Shown piece by piece: positions 15,938 through 24,860 of a DNA stretch of 64,000 nt (the first letter of the stretch is position 1; each line of letters opens with the position of its first letter). The DNA comes from JAENVU01 sp963765075 (GTDB lineage: Bacteria; Actinomycetota; Acidimicrobiia; IMCC26256; JAENVU01), in NCBI GenBank assembly GCA_963765075.1, contig CAVXVA010000008.1:372001-436000 (forward strand), read 5' to 3'. Below the pieces are notes generated by a model that worked only from the letters and a program-made list of their open reading frames with translations, ran no database searches and was not told the DNA's origin. The position numbers were made by a program, and so were the translations under genes.

Positions 15938-18900
15938 GTGACCGATAATTCGTCGACGCCCGAACCAGGCGGGGAGACCATCGACGGAAACGAGGCGGCC
16001 GCCCGTGTCGCGTACGCACTGTCCGAGACCGTCGCGATCTACCCCATCACACCGGCGTCGCCAATGGGTGAGTTGGCCGATAGTTGGGCGGACTCCGGCC
16101 GCCCGAATCTGTGGGGCTCGGTGCCCGAGGTCATCGAGATGCAATCCGAGGCCGGCGCGGCCGGTGCCCTGCACGGCGCAACGACTCGCGGGGCCCTCGC
16201 GACGACCTTCACGGCATCGCAGGGTCTGCTCCTCATGTTGCCCAACATGTACAAGATCGCCGGTGAACTCAGTCCGGCCGTCATCCACGTCGCGGCCCGC
16301 ACCGTCGCGACGCACGCACTGTCGATCTTCGGGGATCACAGCGACGTCATGGCGGCGCGCCCGACCGGTTGGGCGATGCTCGCTTCGGGCTCGGTCCAGG
16401 AAGCCTCCGACTTCGCCGCCGTCGCCCACGCGGCCACGCTCGAGTCTCGGGTCCCTTTCCTGCACTTCTTCGATGGCTTCCGAACGTCTCACGAGATCGC
16501 TCGTATCCGACCGGTCCACGCCGATGACCTGACGGCCATGATCGACGAGACCTGGATTTCGGACCACCGCCGGCGAGGTCTGGATCCGGATCGTCCGATG
16601 CTGCGCGGCTCTGCCCAGAACCCGGATGTGTTCTTCCAGGCGCGTGAAGCCGCGAATCCCTTCACGAACGCAGTCCCCGACATCGTGGATCGGGCGATGG
16701 CGAGACTCGGTGCGCGGACCGGGCGTCGATACGGACTCGTGGACTACGAGGGCGACCCGGACGCGGAACACGTGATTGTTCTGATGGGATCGGGAGCCGG
16801 TGCCGTGTCCGAGACCGTCTCGGCGCTGCGAACCCAGCGCGTCGGTCTCCTCCGGGTTCGCCTCTACCGGCCGTTTCCCGCGGCAGCCCTCGTCGACGCG
16901 TTGCCCGTGTCGGTCCGGTCGATCGCGGTGCTCGATCGCACGAAAGAACCCGGCGCCCCGGCCGATCCGCTCCACCTCGATGTGCTCGCGGCACTCGTCG
17001 ACGCGAACCTCACCTCCGGTCGCCCGCTGCCTCGAGTGATCGGCGGTCGCTACGGACTCTCGTCGAAGGAGTTCACCCCCGCGATGGTCCGAGCCATCTT
17101 CGAACACCTCGCGGCGGAATCAGAACCGCGCCGGTTCACGGTGGGAATCGTGGACGACGTCACCCACACGAGCCTCTCGGTCGACCCGGCATTCGTGACC
17201 GATCACGCGGCGCTCCGGGCCGTGTTCTACGGACTCGGGTCCGACGGTACCGTCGGCGCGAACAAGCACTCGGCCAAGATCGTCGGTGAGCACACGGACC
17301 TCCACGCCCAGGGCTACTTCGTCTACGACTCGAAGAAGTCCGGCGCAATGACCGTCTCCCATCTGCGTTTCGATCCCGCTCCGATTCATTCGACGTACCT
17401 CATCGGCGCGGCGAACTTCGTCGCTTGTCATCAGTTCGGTCTGTTCGACCGGACCGACGTGCTTCGGCTCGCACAGGCGGGAGCGACGGTCCTGGTGAAC
17501 AGCCCGTTCGGTCCCGAGACGTGGGAGCACCTGCCGATCGAGGTTCAGGAGACCATCCTGGAACGGGATCTGGAGGTCTGGACCGTCGATGCCCACCGCG
17601 TCGCCCGTGATGTCGGGTTGTTCGGTCGCATCAACACGATCATGCAGGCGTGCTTCTTCGCCCTCACGGATCTCATGCCTCGTGTCGACGCGATCGCCGC
17701 GATCAAGGCATCCATCGAGCAGGCGTATGGACGTCGGGGTGGTCCGGTCGTGTCGGTGAACCTCGAAGCGGTCGACCGTGCGATTCCTGCGCTCGCCCGA
17801 CTCGACCACCCGCGGACCGTCACTGCATCGCGTCGTCGCCGTGCCGTCGTTCCCGACACGGCATCCGACTTCGTCCGGAGCGTGACGGCGCGCATGCTGA
17901 GCGGTGACGGCGATCTGCTTCCGGTCAGCGCGCTCCCACCGGACGGCGCTTTCCCCACGGGGACGGCCCGCGAGGAGAAGCGCGCGATCGCCTCCGAAAT
18001 TCCCGTCTGGGATTCTGCACTCTGCATCGATTGCGGGCGGTGCGCGATCGTGTGCCCGCACGCGGCGATCCGCATGAAGGTCTTCACGCCCGACGTGCTG
18101 GGCTCGGATCGGCCGTCGACCTTCCTCACGAAACCATTCCGGGCTCGTGAACATCCCGGCCTCGTCCTCAGCCTGCAAGTGGCACCCGACGATTGCACCG
18201 GCTGCGGGGTGTGTGTCGACGTGTGCCCGGCGCACTCGAAGCGCGAGGTCAAACACCGCGCGATCAACATGGATGACATTGGGCCGCACCTCGAGGCCGA
18301 GCGCGCGAACTTCGACTACTTCCTGTCGCTCCCGGAGACCGACCCTCGGTTGCTCGAACCCGATACCGTGAAGGCGACCCAGGTGCGGGAGCCACTCTTC
18401 GAGTTCTCGGGCGCGTGTGCGGGCTGCGGTGAGACCCCGTACCTCAAGTTGCTCACCCAGCTCTTCGGCGATCGGGTGATCGTCGCCAACGCAACCGGCT
18501 GTTCGTCGATCTACGGCGGCAACCTCCCGACCACTCCTTGGGGAGCGAATGCGGCGGGCCGCGGACCAGCGTGGGCGAACTCGCTGTTCGAGGACAACGC
18601 GGAGTTCGGGCTCGGTATCCGGGTTGCACTCGAACACCAGATCGCAGACGCGCGAGATCTTCTGCTCCAGCTGAGGGAATCGGTCGGCGCGGAGCTCGCC
18701 GACGCGATTTTGGGGGTCGATCCGCGGGAGCCGGCCGATGACGCCGCCATCGGCGAGCAACGCGAGCGGGTCGATGCGCTCGATCTTCAGTTGGCTCGGC
18801 TCACCGTCCCCGGCGTGCGCGACGAGGCTCAGGCCCAGATGGCACGCCGTCTTTCACCTATCACCGGGGCCTTGGTCCGTAAGAGCGTCTGGCTGGTCGG

Positions 18901-19588
18901 CGGCGACGGCTGGGCCTACGACATCGGCGCCGGCGGCCTCGATCATGTGTTGGCGTCCGGCCGGGACGTCAACGTGCTGGTGCTCGACACCGAGGTGTAT
19001 TCGAACACGGGCGGTCAAGCATCCAAGGCCACGCCGAGGGCTGCGGTGGCCAAGTTCGCGTCGGGCGGGAAGGCAACGTCCAAGAAGGATCTCGGTGTCG
19101 AGGCCATGGCGTACGGGAACGTCTACGTCGCTCAGGTCGCGATTGGCGCCAACGACATCCAGACGGTGAGGGCCTTCCGGGAGGCGGAGGCCTGGCCCGG
19201 ACCGTCGATCATCATCGCCTACTCCACCTGCATCGCTCATGGAATCGATATGCGCACGTCGATGTCGCACCAGAAGGATGCGGTCCGCGCCGGGTACTGG
19301 CCCCTCTACCGATACCGACCCGGCAACGACGAACACCGGCACCCCTTTCAGCTCGACAGCTCGGACCCCACGATCCCGCTCGCCCAGTTCACGTCCTCGG
19401 AAGGTCGGTTCGCGATGCTCGCGCGCTCGCGTCCCGACCGTGCCCGCGAACTACTGGCGTTGGCGCAATCCGATGTCGACGAGCGCTGGCGCTATTACCG
19501 GCAACTTGCTGGTCTCGAACGCAGCATGCCGTCTGCTCCTGACGAACCGCGATCCGCCGACGTCCACGTGCCACCGGAGGCCGAATGA
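15938..19588 (+). CDS. nifJ: Pyruvate:ferredoxin (flavodoxin) oxidoreductase
   Basis: 1216 residues from GTG 15938, the single-chain form. Order: domain I with YPITPASPMGELADSW, domain II, the CoA/gamma domain with DGTVGANKHSAKIVG and FVYDSKKSGAMTVSHL, a two-cluster ferredoxin domain with CIDCGRCAIVCPHAA (from Cys696) and CTGCGVCVDVCPAHS (from Cys753), and the TPP domain with FSGACAGCGETPYLKL, GDGWAYDIGAGGLDHV and DTEVYSNTGGQASKAT. All eight ferredoxin cysteines and the proximal-cluster CxxC are present. It interconverts pyruvate and acetyl-CoA plus CO2 with low-potential electrons. It overlaps the next gene by ATGA. Confidence 0.97.
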   Translation: MTDNSSTPEPGGETIDGNEAAARVAYALSETVAIYPITPASPMGELADSWADSGRPNLWGSVPEVIEMQSEAGAAGALHGATTRGALATTFTASQGLLLMLPNMYKIAGELSPAVIHVAARTVATHALSIFGDHSDVMAARPTGWAMLASGSVQEASDFAAVAHAATLESRVPFLHFFDGFRTSHEIARIRPVHADDLTAMIDETWISDHRRRGLDPDRPMLRGSAQNPDVFFQAREAANPFTNAVPDIVDRAMARLGARTGRRYGLVDYEGDPDAEHVIVLMGSGAGAVSETVSALRTQRVGLLRVRLYRPFPAAALVDALPVSVRSIAVLDRTKEPGAPADPLHLDVLAALVDANLTSGRPLPRVIGGRYGLSSKEFTPAMVRAIFEHLAAESEPRRFTVGIVDDVTHTSLSVDPAFVTDHAALRAVFYGLGSDGTVGANKHSAKIVGEHTDLHAQGYFVYDSKKSGAMTVSHLRFDPAPIHSTYLIGAANFVACHQFGLFDRTDVLRLAQAGATVLVNSPFGPETWEHLPIEVQETILERDLEVWTVDAHRVARDVGLFGRINTIMQACFFALTDLMPRVDAIAAIKASIEQAYGRRGGPVVSVNLEAVDRAIPALARLDHPRTVTASRRRRAVVPDTASDFVRSVTARMLSGDGDLLPVSALPPDGAFPTGTAREEKRAIASEIPVWDSALCIDCGRCAIVCPHAAIRMKVFTPDVLGSDRPSTFLTKPFRAREHPGLVLSLQVAPDDCTGCGVCVDVCPAHSKREVKHRAINMDDIGPHLEAERANFDYFLSLPETDPRLLEPDTVKATQVREPLFEFSGACAGCGETPYLKLLTQLFGDRVIVANATGCSSIYGGNLPTTPWGANAAGRGPAWANSLFEDNAEFGLGIRVALEHQIADARDLLLQLRESVGAELADAILGVDPREPADDAAIGEQRERVDALDLQLARLTVPGVRDEAQAQMARRLSPITGALVRKSVWLVGGDGWAYDIGAGGLDHVLASGRDVNVLVLDTEVYSNTGGQASKATPRAAVAKFASGGKATSKKDLGVEAMAYGNVYVAQVAIGANDIQTVRAFREAEAWPGPSIIIAYSTCIAHGIDMRTSMSHQKDAVRAGYWPLYRYRPGNDEHRHPFQLDSSDPTIPLAQFTSSEGRFAMLARSRPDRARELLALAQSDVDERWRYYRQLAGLERSMPSAPDEPRSADVHVPPEAE

Positions 19589-20604
19589 CTGATATCTCTG
19601 TTCACTACCTCGGGCTCGAACTCGAGAGTCCGCTCGTCGCGTCGGCCGGACCGCTGACCGGGTCGCTCGACACTCTGAGACGACTGGAGGCCGCCGGTGC
19701 CGGTGCAGTCGTGTTGCCGTCACTGTTCGAGGAGGAGATCTCCAGCGCCATCCGAGAGCAAGAACGATTCTTCGCGGCGAGCACCGACCAGTCCGCGGAG
19801 GCGCTGAGCTATCTGCCGGAGCCGGACGTGGATCCGGCCGGCGTCGATCGACACCTGCACCTCGTCGCCGAGGCCAAGGCCGCGATCGACGTGCCGGTTA
19901 TCGCGAGTCTCAACGGGAGTTCGACTGGAGGATGGACCTGGTACGCACGTGCGCTGGTCGACGCCGGAGCAGACGCGCTCGAGCTCAATGTGTACTCCAT
20001 CGCGGCGGACGTCCATGACGATGCGCGCGAGGTCGAGGAGCGATACGTCGAGCTGGTCAGGGCGGTTCGCAGTGCGGTCCGTGTCCCGATCGCCGTCAAG
20101 GTCTCCCCGTTCTTCACCGCGATGGCCAATGTCGCCCAGTGCCTGGTTGAGGCCGGGGCGGACGGACTCGTGTTCTTCAACCGCTTCTATCAACCCGACA
20201 TCGATCTCGAGACGCTCGACGTGACCCCGAGCATCACCTTGAGTACGTCGGCCGACCTTCGCTTGCCGCTCCGATGGATCGGATTGCTCCATGGCCGCGT
20301 TGATGCCTCGCTGGCCGCGTCGGGGGGCGTGCACACCCCGGCAGACGTGGTGAAGGTGCTCCTCGCCGGGGCCGATGTGGCAATGACGACCGCAGCCCTG
20401 CTCCGTCACGGTCCCGAATACCTGACGGTGCTCCGAGACGGCCTACTCGAATGGGTCGAGGCGCGCGGATACGAGTCGGTCGCCCAGTTGCGGGGGAGTG
20501 TGAGTGCACGGGCGATTCGGCACCCCGATGCTTACGAGCGCGCCAACTACGTCGAGACTCTGCTGCGTCACGCGACGCGAACTGAGCCGTCGAGTTGGCA
20601 GTGA
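19585..20604 (+). CDS. Dihydroorotate dehydrogenase-like flavoprotein (PFOR partner)
   Basis: 339 residues, TIM-barrel of the class 1 DHOD type. Visible: LGLELESPLVASAGPLTGS at the N-terminus, the LELNVYSIAAD strand, the flavin-binding Lys in VPIAVKVSPFF, and the phosphate-binding ASGGVHTPADVVKVLLAGAD. It differs from true PyrD in the active-site loop (no NCPN motif; NVYS instead). ATG 19585 overlaps nifJ, and DHOD-like genes next to nifJ are known in many bacteria, so it is more likely a redox partner of PFOR than a pyrimidine enzyme. The substrate is unknown. Confidence 0.78.
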   Translation: MTDISVHYLGLELESPLVASAGPLTGSLDTLRRLEAAGAGAVVLPSLFEEEISSAIREQERFFAASTDQSAEALSYLPEPDVDPAGVDRHLHLVAEAKAAIDVPVIASLNGSSTGGWTWYARALVDAGADALELNVYSIAADVHDDAREVEERYVELVRAVRSAVRVPIAVKVSPFFTAMANVAQCLVEAGADGLVFFNRFYQPDIDLETLDVTPSITLSTSADLRLPLRWIGLLHGRVDASLAASGGVHTPADVVKVLLAGADVAMTTAALLRHGPEYLTVLRDGLLEWVEARGYESVAQLRGSVSARAIRHPDAYERANYVETLLRHATRTEPSSWQ

Positions 20605-20692
20605 TCGGCGCGAAGCCGGATCCCGAACCTTCACAGGACCGCAGTGGCGACGGGTCGGGTGTTGATCGGAGGACGGTGGGAGAGGGCCTGAC

Positions 20693-21715
20693 GTGACGGT
20701 GTTGGTGACTGGAGGAACAGGGTTCGTGGGCTCCCACGCCGTGGCGCGCCTGGTTGGACAGGGTCACGCAGTCCGTCTCCTCGTGCGAGACCCGGCGAAG
20801 TTGGAGAGGGTTCCGGCCCTACGTGGCGTCGCGATCGACGACCTCATCACCGGTGATGTCACCGATGCAGCAGCGGTGGAGCGCGCGCTCGACGGCTGTA
20901 CCCACGTGGTGCACGGTGCCGCCCACGTGTCGCTCGCCGAACGCGATGCTCACCACGTGCACGACGTCAACGTGCGCGGCACCCAGCTCGTGATCGGGGC
21001 GGCGGCCGACCGGGGTCTACCCAGCGTCTACGTTTCGAGCGTCTCGGTATTCGGTGTCGGCCATACATCGGTTGCGACGACGACCCCCTTGACCGACGCC
21101 CGCGCGTCGTACACGCAGTCGAAGGTCGAAGCGGAGCGGTACGTGCGGGCCCGGCAGGACGAGGGCGCACCGATCGCGTCGGTCTACCCCTCCGGAGTCT
21201 TGGGGCCGGATTCACCGGATCTCAGTGCGAACCACGTTGCGCTGGTCGCGTGGTTACGCACACCGCCCCGCACCACATCCGGCGCGTCCATCGTGGATGT
21301 CCGCGACGTGGCGTGCGGGATCGAACGAGCGCTCGATCTCCCCGGCCGGTGGATGCTCGGCGGTCACTTCCTGACCTGGGGCGAACTGCACGACGCGCTC
21401 CAACGGGTCACGAGAACCCGGACTCGTGCGGTCCCCATGCCGGCCGGTGCGCTCCGGTTCGCCGGCCGGGTCGGCGACATCGTGAAACGGGTCATTCCCT
21501 TCGAGTACCCGCTGACCCACGAGGCGATGAGCATGGCGACCCGTTCGTGCCCCTACGACAGCGACGCGGCGTGCCAGGCCCTCGATCTGCACTGGCGGAC
21601 CGTCGACGCGACCCTGACGGATTCCATTCGCTGGCTCGCCGCCGGTCACCATGTCACGCCGGAGCGGGCGGGCATCCTCGGAGTTGATTCCCGATCGACA
21701 GGAGCGAGTACGTGA
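20693..21715 (+). CDS. NAD(P)-dependent epimerase/dehydratase (extended SDR)
   Basis: 340 residues from GTG 20693. The Rossmann motif TGGTGFVGSHAVARL is at the N-terminus, VVHGAAHVSLAERD marks strand 4, and the active site is YTQSKVEAE (Tyr-x-x-x-Lys), preceded by the VSSVSVFG serine. This is the extended SDR layout of dihydroflavonol-reductase/steroid-dehydrogenase-like enzymes, where the C-terminal part sets the substrate. It overlaps the esterase gene by GTGA. The substrate cannot be read from the sequence. Confidence 0.85.
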   Translation: MTVLVTGGTGFVGSHAVARLVGQGHAVRLLVRDPAKLERVPALRGVAIDDLITGDVTDAAAVERALDGCTHVVHGAAHVSLAERDAHHVHDVNVRGTQLVIGAAADRGLPSVYVSSVSVFGVGHTSVATTTPLTDARASYTQSKVEAERYVRARQDEGAPIASVYPSGVLGPDSPDLSANHVALVAWLRTPPRTTSGASIVDVRDVACGIERALDLPGRWMLGGHFLTWGELHDALQRVTRTRTRAVPMPAGALRFAGRVGDIVKRVIPFEYPLTHEAMSMATRSCPYDSDAACQALDLHWRTVDATLTDSIRWLAAGHHVTPERAGILGVDSRSTGAST

Positions 21716-22992
21716 GATTGGACCGACAGCAGCAGGCCGGATGGGCCTACCTCGCGGTGTCGATCAATGGCTTGGGCTACACGTTGAACGCGTACCGCCC
21801 GACGCGGACGAATCGTCTGCTCTTCTTTTGGAGCTTCTTCGCATCCTGGATCACCATCGAGTTGGCACCGTTCCATCTGATGTGGCAGATCGCCGCGACC
21901 GGCATCTTTGCCAGCCAGGGCGCGCTGCGCACCCGTCCGGGCCGGGCCGGGCTGGCCGTGACGCTCGCGTCGTGGGCCGGGCTCGCCTGGTCGATCCGTC
22001 AGAGCATGGCGGCGCGACACGAAATCCGCGCCGCGCTGAGGGAACTTCAGCACGACGAGCCGGAGCCGGATCTCCAACCTGTCGAGGTTCGTCGGAACAT
22101 CACGTTCGCACGGGCGGGCGGTCGCGCCCTCCGACTCGACGTGCATGCGCCTGCGTCGCCGGCCGCACCGGGGACCCGTCGGCCCGCACTGGTGCAGGTC
22201 CACGGCGGCGGGTGGGTGATCGGGTTCAGAGACCGTCAGGGCCAATTGCTCATGCGCCGGCTGGCGGCACAGGGATGGGTCTGCTTCAACGTCGACTACC
22301 GATTGAGTCCCGCCGCCACCTTTCCCGATCATCTCGTCGATGTGAAGCGCGCAGTGGCGTGGATTCGTGACCATGCCGAGGACTACGGCATCGATCCGGA
22401 GTTCGTGGCCATCACCGGCGGGTCCGCGGGCGGACATCTCGCGGCCCTGACCGCGCTCACCGCGAACGATCCGGGCTACCAGCCCGGCTTCGAGGGAACT
22501 GATACCTCCGTACAGGCGGCGGTGCCGTTCTACGGCGTGTACGACTTCACCAACCGCAATCAGGTTTGGCCCGACGAGACGCTGCCCTGGTTCCTGGAGC
22601 CGATCGTGATGAAAGCCGACCTCGCCGATGCGCCGGAGGCATTCGCGAAGGCGTCGCCGATCGACCAGGTCAGGCCCGACGCACCGCCGTTCTTCGTTAT
22701 CCATGGCGAACTGGATGTTCTGGCGCCGATCGAGGACGCCCGGGAGTTCGTCGACCGGCTCCGCGCGGTTTCGACGTCGCCCGTGTACTTCTTGGAGTTG
22801 CGCGGTGCCCAACACGCCTTCGAGACCTTTGCGTCCATCAGAGCGAACGCCACCGTCGACGCTGCCGCCCGGTTCCTCACGGCGATCTGGACATCACATC
22901 AAGTCGAGAATGCGCGCACCGGGTCGGTGGATGACATCAGCGACGTGGTCGAGAAGGAACTTGGCCCTGGGGTCGTCCAGGTCATCGACTGA
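21712..22992 (+). CDS. Membrane-anchored alpha/beta-hydrolase (HSL-like esterase)
   Basis: 426 residues from GTG 21712. The first ~100 residues hold two or three hydrophobic segments (LLFFWSFFASWITIELAPFH, IAATGIFASQGA), predicting a membrane anchor. The catalytic domain has the oxyanion hole VHGGGWVIG, the nucleophile elbow TGGSAGGHLAAL, the Asp in VIHGELDVLAPIEDA and the His in RGAQHAFETF. These are the marks of the hormone-sensitive-lipase family. With the coupled epimerase upstream, it may act on lipid or sterol substrates (inference). Confidence 0.85.
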   Translation: MRLDRQQQAGWAYLAVSINGLGYTLNAYRPTRTNRLLFFWSFFASWITIELAPFHLMWQIAATGIFASQGALRTRPGRAGLAVTLASWAGLAWSIRQSMAARHEIRAALRELQHDEPEPDLQPVEVRRNITFARAGGRALRLDVHAPASPAAPGTRRPALVQVHGGGWVIGFRDRQGQLLMRRLAAQGWVCFNVDYRLSPAATFPDHLVDVKRAVAWIRDHAEDYGIDPEFVAITGGSAGGHLAALTALTANDPGYQPGFEGTDTSVQAAVPFYGVYDFTNRNQVWPDETLPWFLEPIVMKADLADAPEAFAKASPIDQVRPDAPPFFVIHGELDVLAPIEDAREFVDRLRAVSTSPVYFLELRGAQHAFETFASIRANATVDAAARFLTAIWTSHQVENARTGSVDDISDVVEKELGPGVVQVID

Positions 22993-22997
22993 TCGGG

Positions 22998-23657
22998 TTA
23001 GTGGTCGGGACCTTTGGCCAGCTTGGATTCGAGCGCGGGGAGCGCGGCCAGATCAGCCATCACATGCAGGACGTCGCCTTCTTGGCCGACGAGGTCGGGC
23101 CGAACGACCTGCGCGGCGCCGAGTCGGGTGACGGCGGCGAGCGAGAACACGCCGGGCTCGTCCATGCCCGCAAGCTTCTTTCCTGCCCACGCCACGGGCA
23201 GGTTGCGCTCGACCAGACCGACGCCACCCGCCGAGTCGGTCCAGTCGGCGACGCTCGGCGTGGGGAGGAGGCGGCGCAACACCTGGTCGGTGGTCCAGGC
23301 AACGGTCGCGACGGTCGGGATGCCGAGCCGCTGGTAGATCACTGCGCGGCGCGGGTCGTAGATCCGGGCCACCACGTGCTCGACTTCGAACGTCTCCCGA
23401 GCGACCCGCGCCGCCATGATGTTCGAGTTGTCACCGCTGGTGACGGCGGCCACGGCCCCCGCGTCGCGGACGCCGGCGGCTTCGAGGGTGTCGCGATCGA
23501 AGCCGAAGCCGACCAGGCGGTACCCGCCGAAGCCTTTCGGGAGTCGACGGAAGGCGTCCTGCTTCTTGTCGATGATGGCGACCGTGTGATCCAGCCGCTC
23601 GAGCGCGCCTGCGAGTTCACTGCCGACGCGACCGCATCCGATGACGACAACGTGCAC
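22998..23657 (-). CDS. trkA: TrkA-N/RCK potassium-uptake regulatory protein
   Basis: 219 residues. The NAD-binding RCK-N domain begins VVVIGCGRVGSELAGALE (GxGxxG) and continues through AAVTSGDNSNIMAARVARE and HVVARIYDPRRAVIYQRLG. A C-terminal TrkA-C-like domain follows. TrkA proteins bind NAD(H) or ATP on the cytoplasmic side and gate K+ channels or transporters. It forms a block with the OB-fold gene, a second TrkA protein and a KimA-like permease, resembling the mycobacterial ceoB/ceoC area. The gene converges on the esterase, with 5 bp between them. Confidence 0.9.
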   Translation of the reverse strand: MHVVVIGCGRVGSELAGALERLDHTVAIIDKKQDAFRRLPKGFGGYRLVGFGFDRDTLEAAGVRDAGAVAAVTSGDNSNIMAARVARETFEVEHVVARIYDPRRAVIYQRLGIPTVATVAWTTDQVLRRLLPTPSVADWTDSAGGVGLVERNLPVAWAGKKLAGMDEPGVFSLAAVTRLGAAQVVRPDLVGQEGDVLHVMADLAALPALESKLAKGPDH

Positions 23658-23771
23658 GTCTGGCTCACCTTCTGTGTTGGTTCCGGGATTTCGTGCGGGC
23701 TCGGACGATGCTACCGGCGGTACCGTAGAGGGGACGGCTTCGGCCGGACCGCCGTACTCGTGGAGGGCGAC

Positions 23772-24125
23772 ATGGGTGTTCGCAACGTGATGAAGCGCAT
23801 GGGTCAGTCGGTCGAGGAGGCCGACCGCGAGAAGCTCAGGGAGTTCTGTAGTGGCCTGGATGTGTCGCCGCTCAACGACCTCCCCCTACGGACACCGGTT
23901 CGACTCGCAGGTGAGGTGACGTCCATCCGGATCGTTCCGCACGCCGGCGCGCCGGCGGTGGAGGCCACGATCAAAGATGGTCACGGCGCAGTGGTCGCAG
24001 TGTTTCTCGGACGGGGCCGGGTCCGAGGAATGACGCCCGGGCGGCGGGTGAAGCTTCAAGGCGTGGTGCTCGCAGAAGGCAACGAGCAGTTGGTGTACAA
24101 CCCGACCTACGAGCTGTGCCCGTAG
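23772..24125 (+). CDS. OB-fold nucleic-acid-binding protein (Rv2694c-like)
   Basis: 117 residues from ATG 23772 with GGAGGG nine bases upstream. The sequence RTPVRLAGEVTSIRIVPH, VEATIKDGHGAVVAVFLGR and PGRRVKLQGVVLAEGNEQLV follows the five-strand OB-fold pattern seen in RecG/tRNA-anticodon-type nucleic-acid-binding domains. A similar small OB gene sits beside ceoB/ceoC in mycobacteria (Rv2694c, from memory). It lies between the two trkA genes on the opposite strand. Its role is unknown; the context suggests a K+-linked or RNA-binding function, but this is inference. Confidence 0.75.
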   Translation: MGVRNVMKRMGQSVEEADREKLREFCSGLDVSPLNDLPLRTPVRLAGEVTSIRIVPHAGAPAVEATIKDGHGAVVAVFLGRGRVRGMTPGRRVKLQGVVLAEGNEQLVYNPTYELCP

Positions 24126-24137
24126 ATCATCGGGGGC

Positions 24138-24815
24138 TCAGCTGGCGGCGGCACTCTCACCAGTGAGGATCTGGCGGATCTGATCCTCTGATTCGGGAGT
24201 CACCAGGGCCAACACTTCGTCGCCGGCCTCGAACGTCGTCTCACCGCGCGGTACGACGAGGTGTTCGTCGCGCAGGATCGCGACAATCGTGGCTTCACGG
24301 GGAAGCGGAATGGTCGCGATCGAGCTGCCGACGACCTCGGCGGTGTCGGCGAGGGTGACTTCCACGAGGCGGGCGAGGCCGCCCTCGAAGCGCAGGATCT
24401 CGACGAGCTTGCCGACGCTCACTGCCTCTTCGACGAGTGCGGTGATCAACGTGGGTGTCGAGACGAACAGGTCGACTCCCCAGTTCTCCGTGAACATCCA
24501 TTCGTTCTTCGGGTGGTTGACCCGCGCGATGACCCGCGGAATCCCGAACTCCTGCTTGGCGAGCAGCGACACAACCAGGTTGTCTTCGTCGTCGCCAGTG
24601 GCGGCGACCAGGACTTCGCACTTCTCGAGGCCGGCTTCGCGGAGCGACGCCACCTCGCAGGCGTCGCCGATATACCACTCGATGCCTTGATCGACCGTGG
24701 TCCGGTCCTGGACGGGTTGCTTCTGCTCGATGAGCAACACCTCGTGGCCGGCATGGTGGAGGGATGCGGCGACATGTTGTCCGACGTTGCCGGCCCCGGC
24801 GATAGCGACTCGCAT
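24138..24815 (-). CDS. trkA: Second TrkA-N/RCK potassium-uptake regulatory protein
   Basis: 225 residues from ATG 24815. It has the RCK-N domain with VAIAGAGNVGQHVAASLHH (GxGxxG), acidic residue at LLIEQK, ATGDDEDNLVVSLLAKQEFG and VIARVNHPKNEWMF, then a clear TrkA-C domain (GSSIATIPLPREATIVAIL, FEAGDEVLALVTPE). It is divergent from the KimA-like permease with only 45 bp between the starts, so the two probably share a control region. RCK_C domains are known c-di-AMP or nucleotide sensors. Confidence 0.9.
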   Translation of the reverse strand: MRVAIAGAGNVGQHVAASLHHAGHEVLLIEQKQPVQDRTTVDQGIEWYIGDACEVASLREAGLEKCEVLVAATGDDEDNLVVSLLAKQEFGIPRVIARVNHPKNEWMFTENWGVDLFVSTPTLITALVEEAVSVGKLVEILRFEGGLARLVEVTLADTAEVVGSSIATIPLPREATIVAILRDEHLVVPRGETTFEAGDEVLALVTPESEDQIRQILTGESAAAS

Positions 24816-24860
24816 CGGAGTGAACCTAGTTCTCCGGAGCCCTAAGTTGCGGGCTCGGCC

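Noticed and set aside
24816..24860. c-di-AMP (ydaO-type) riboswitch before the KimA-like gene
   Set aside because: Only 45 bp separate the divergent starts, too short for that riboswitch.
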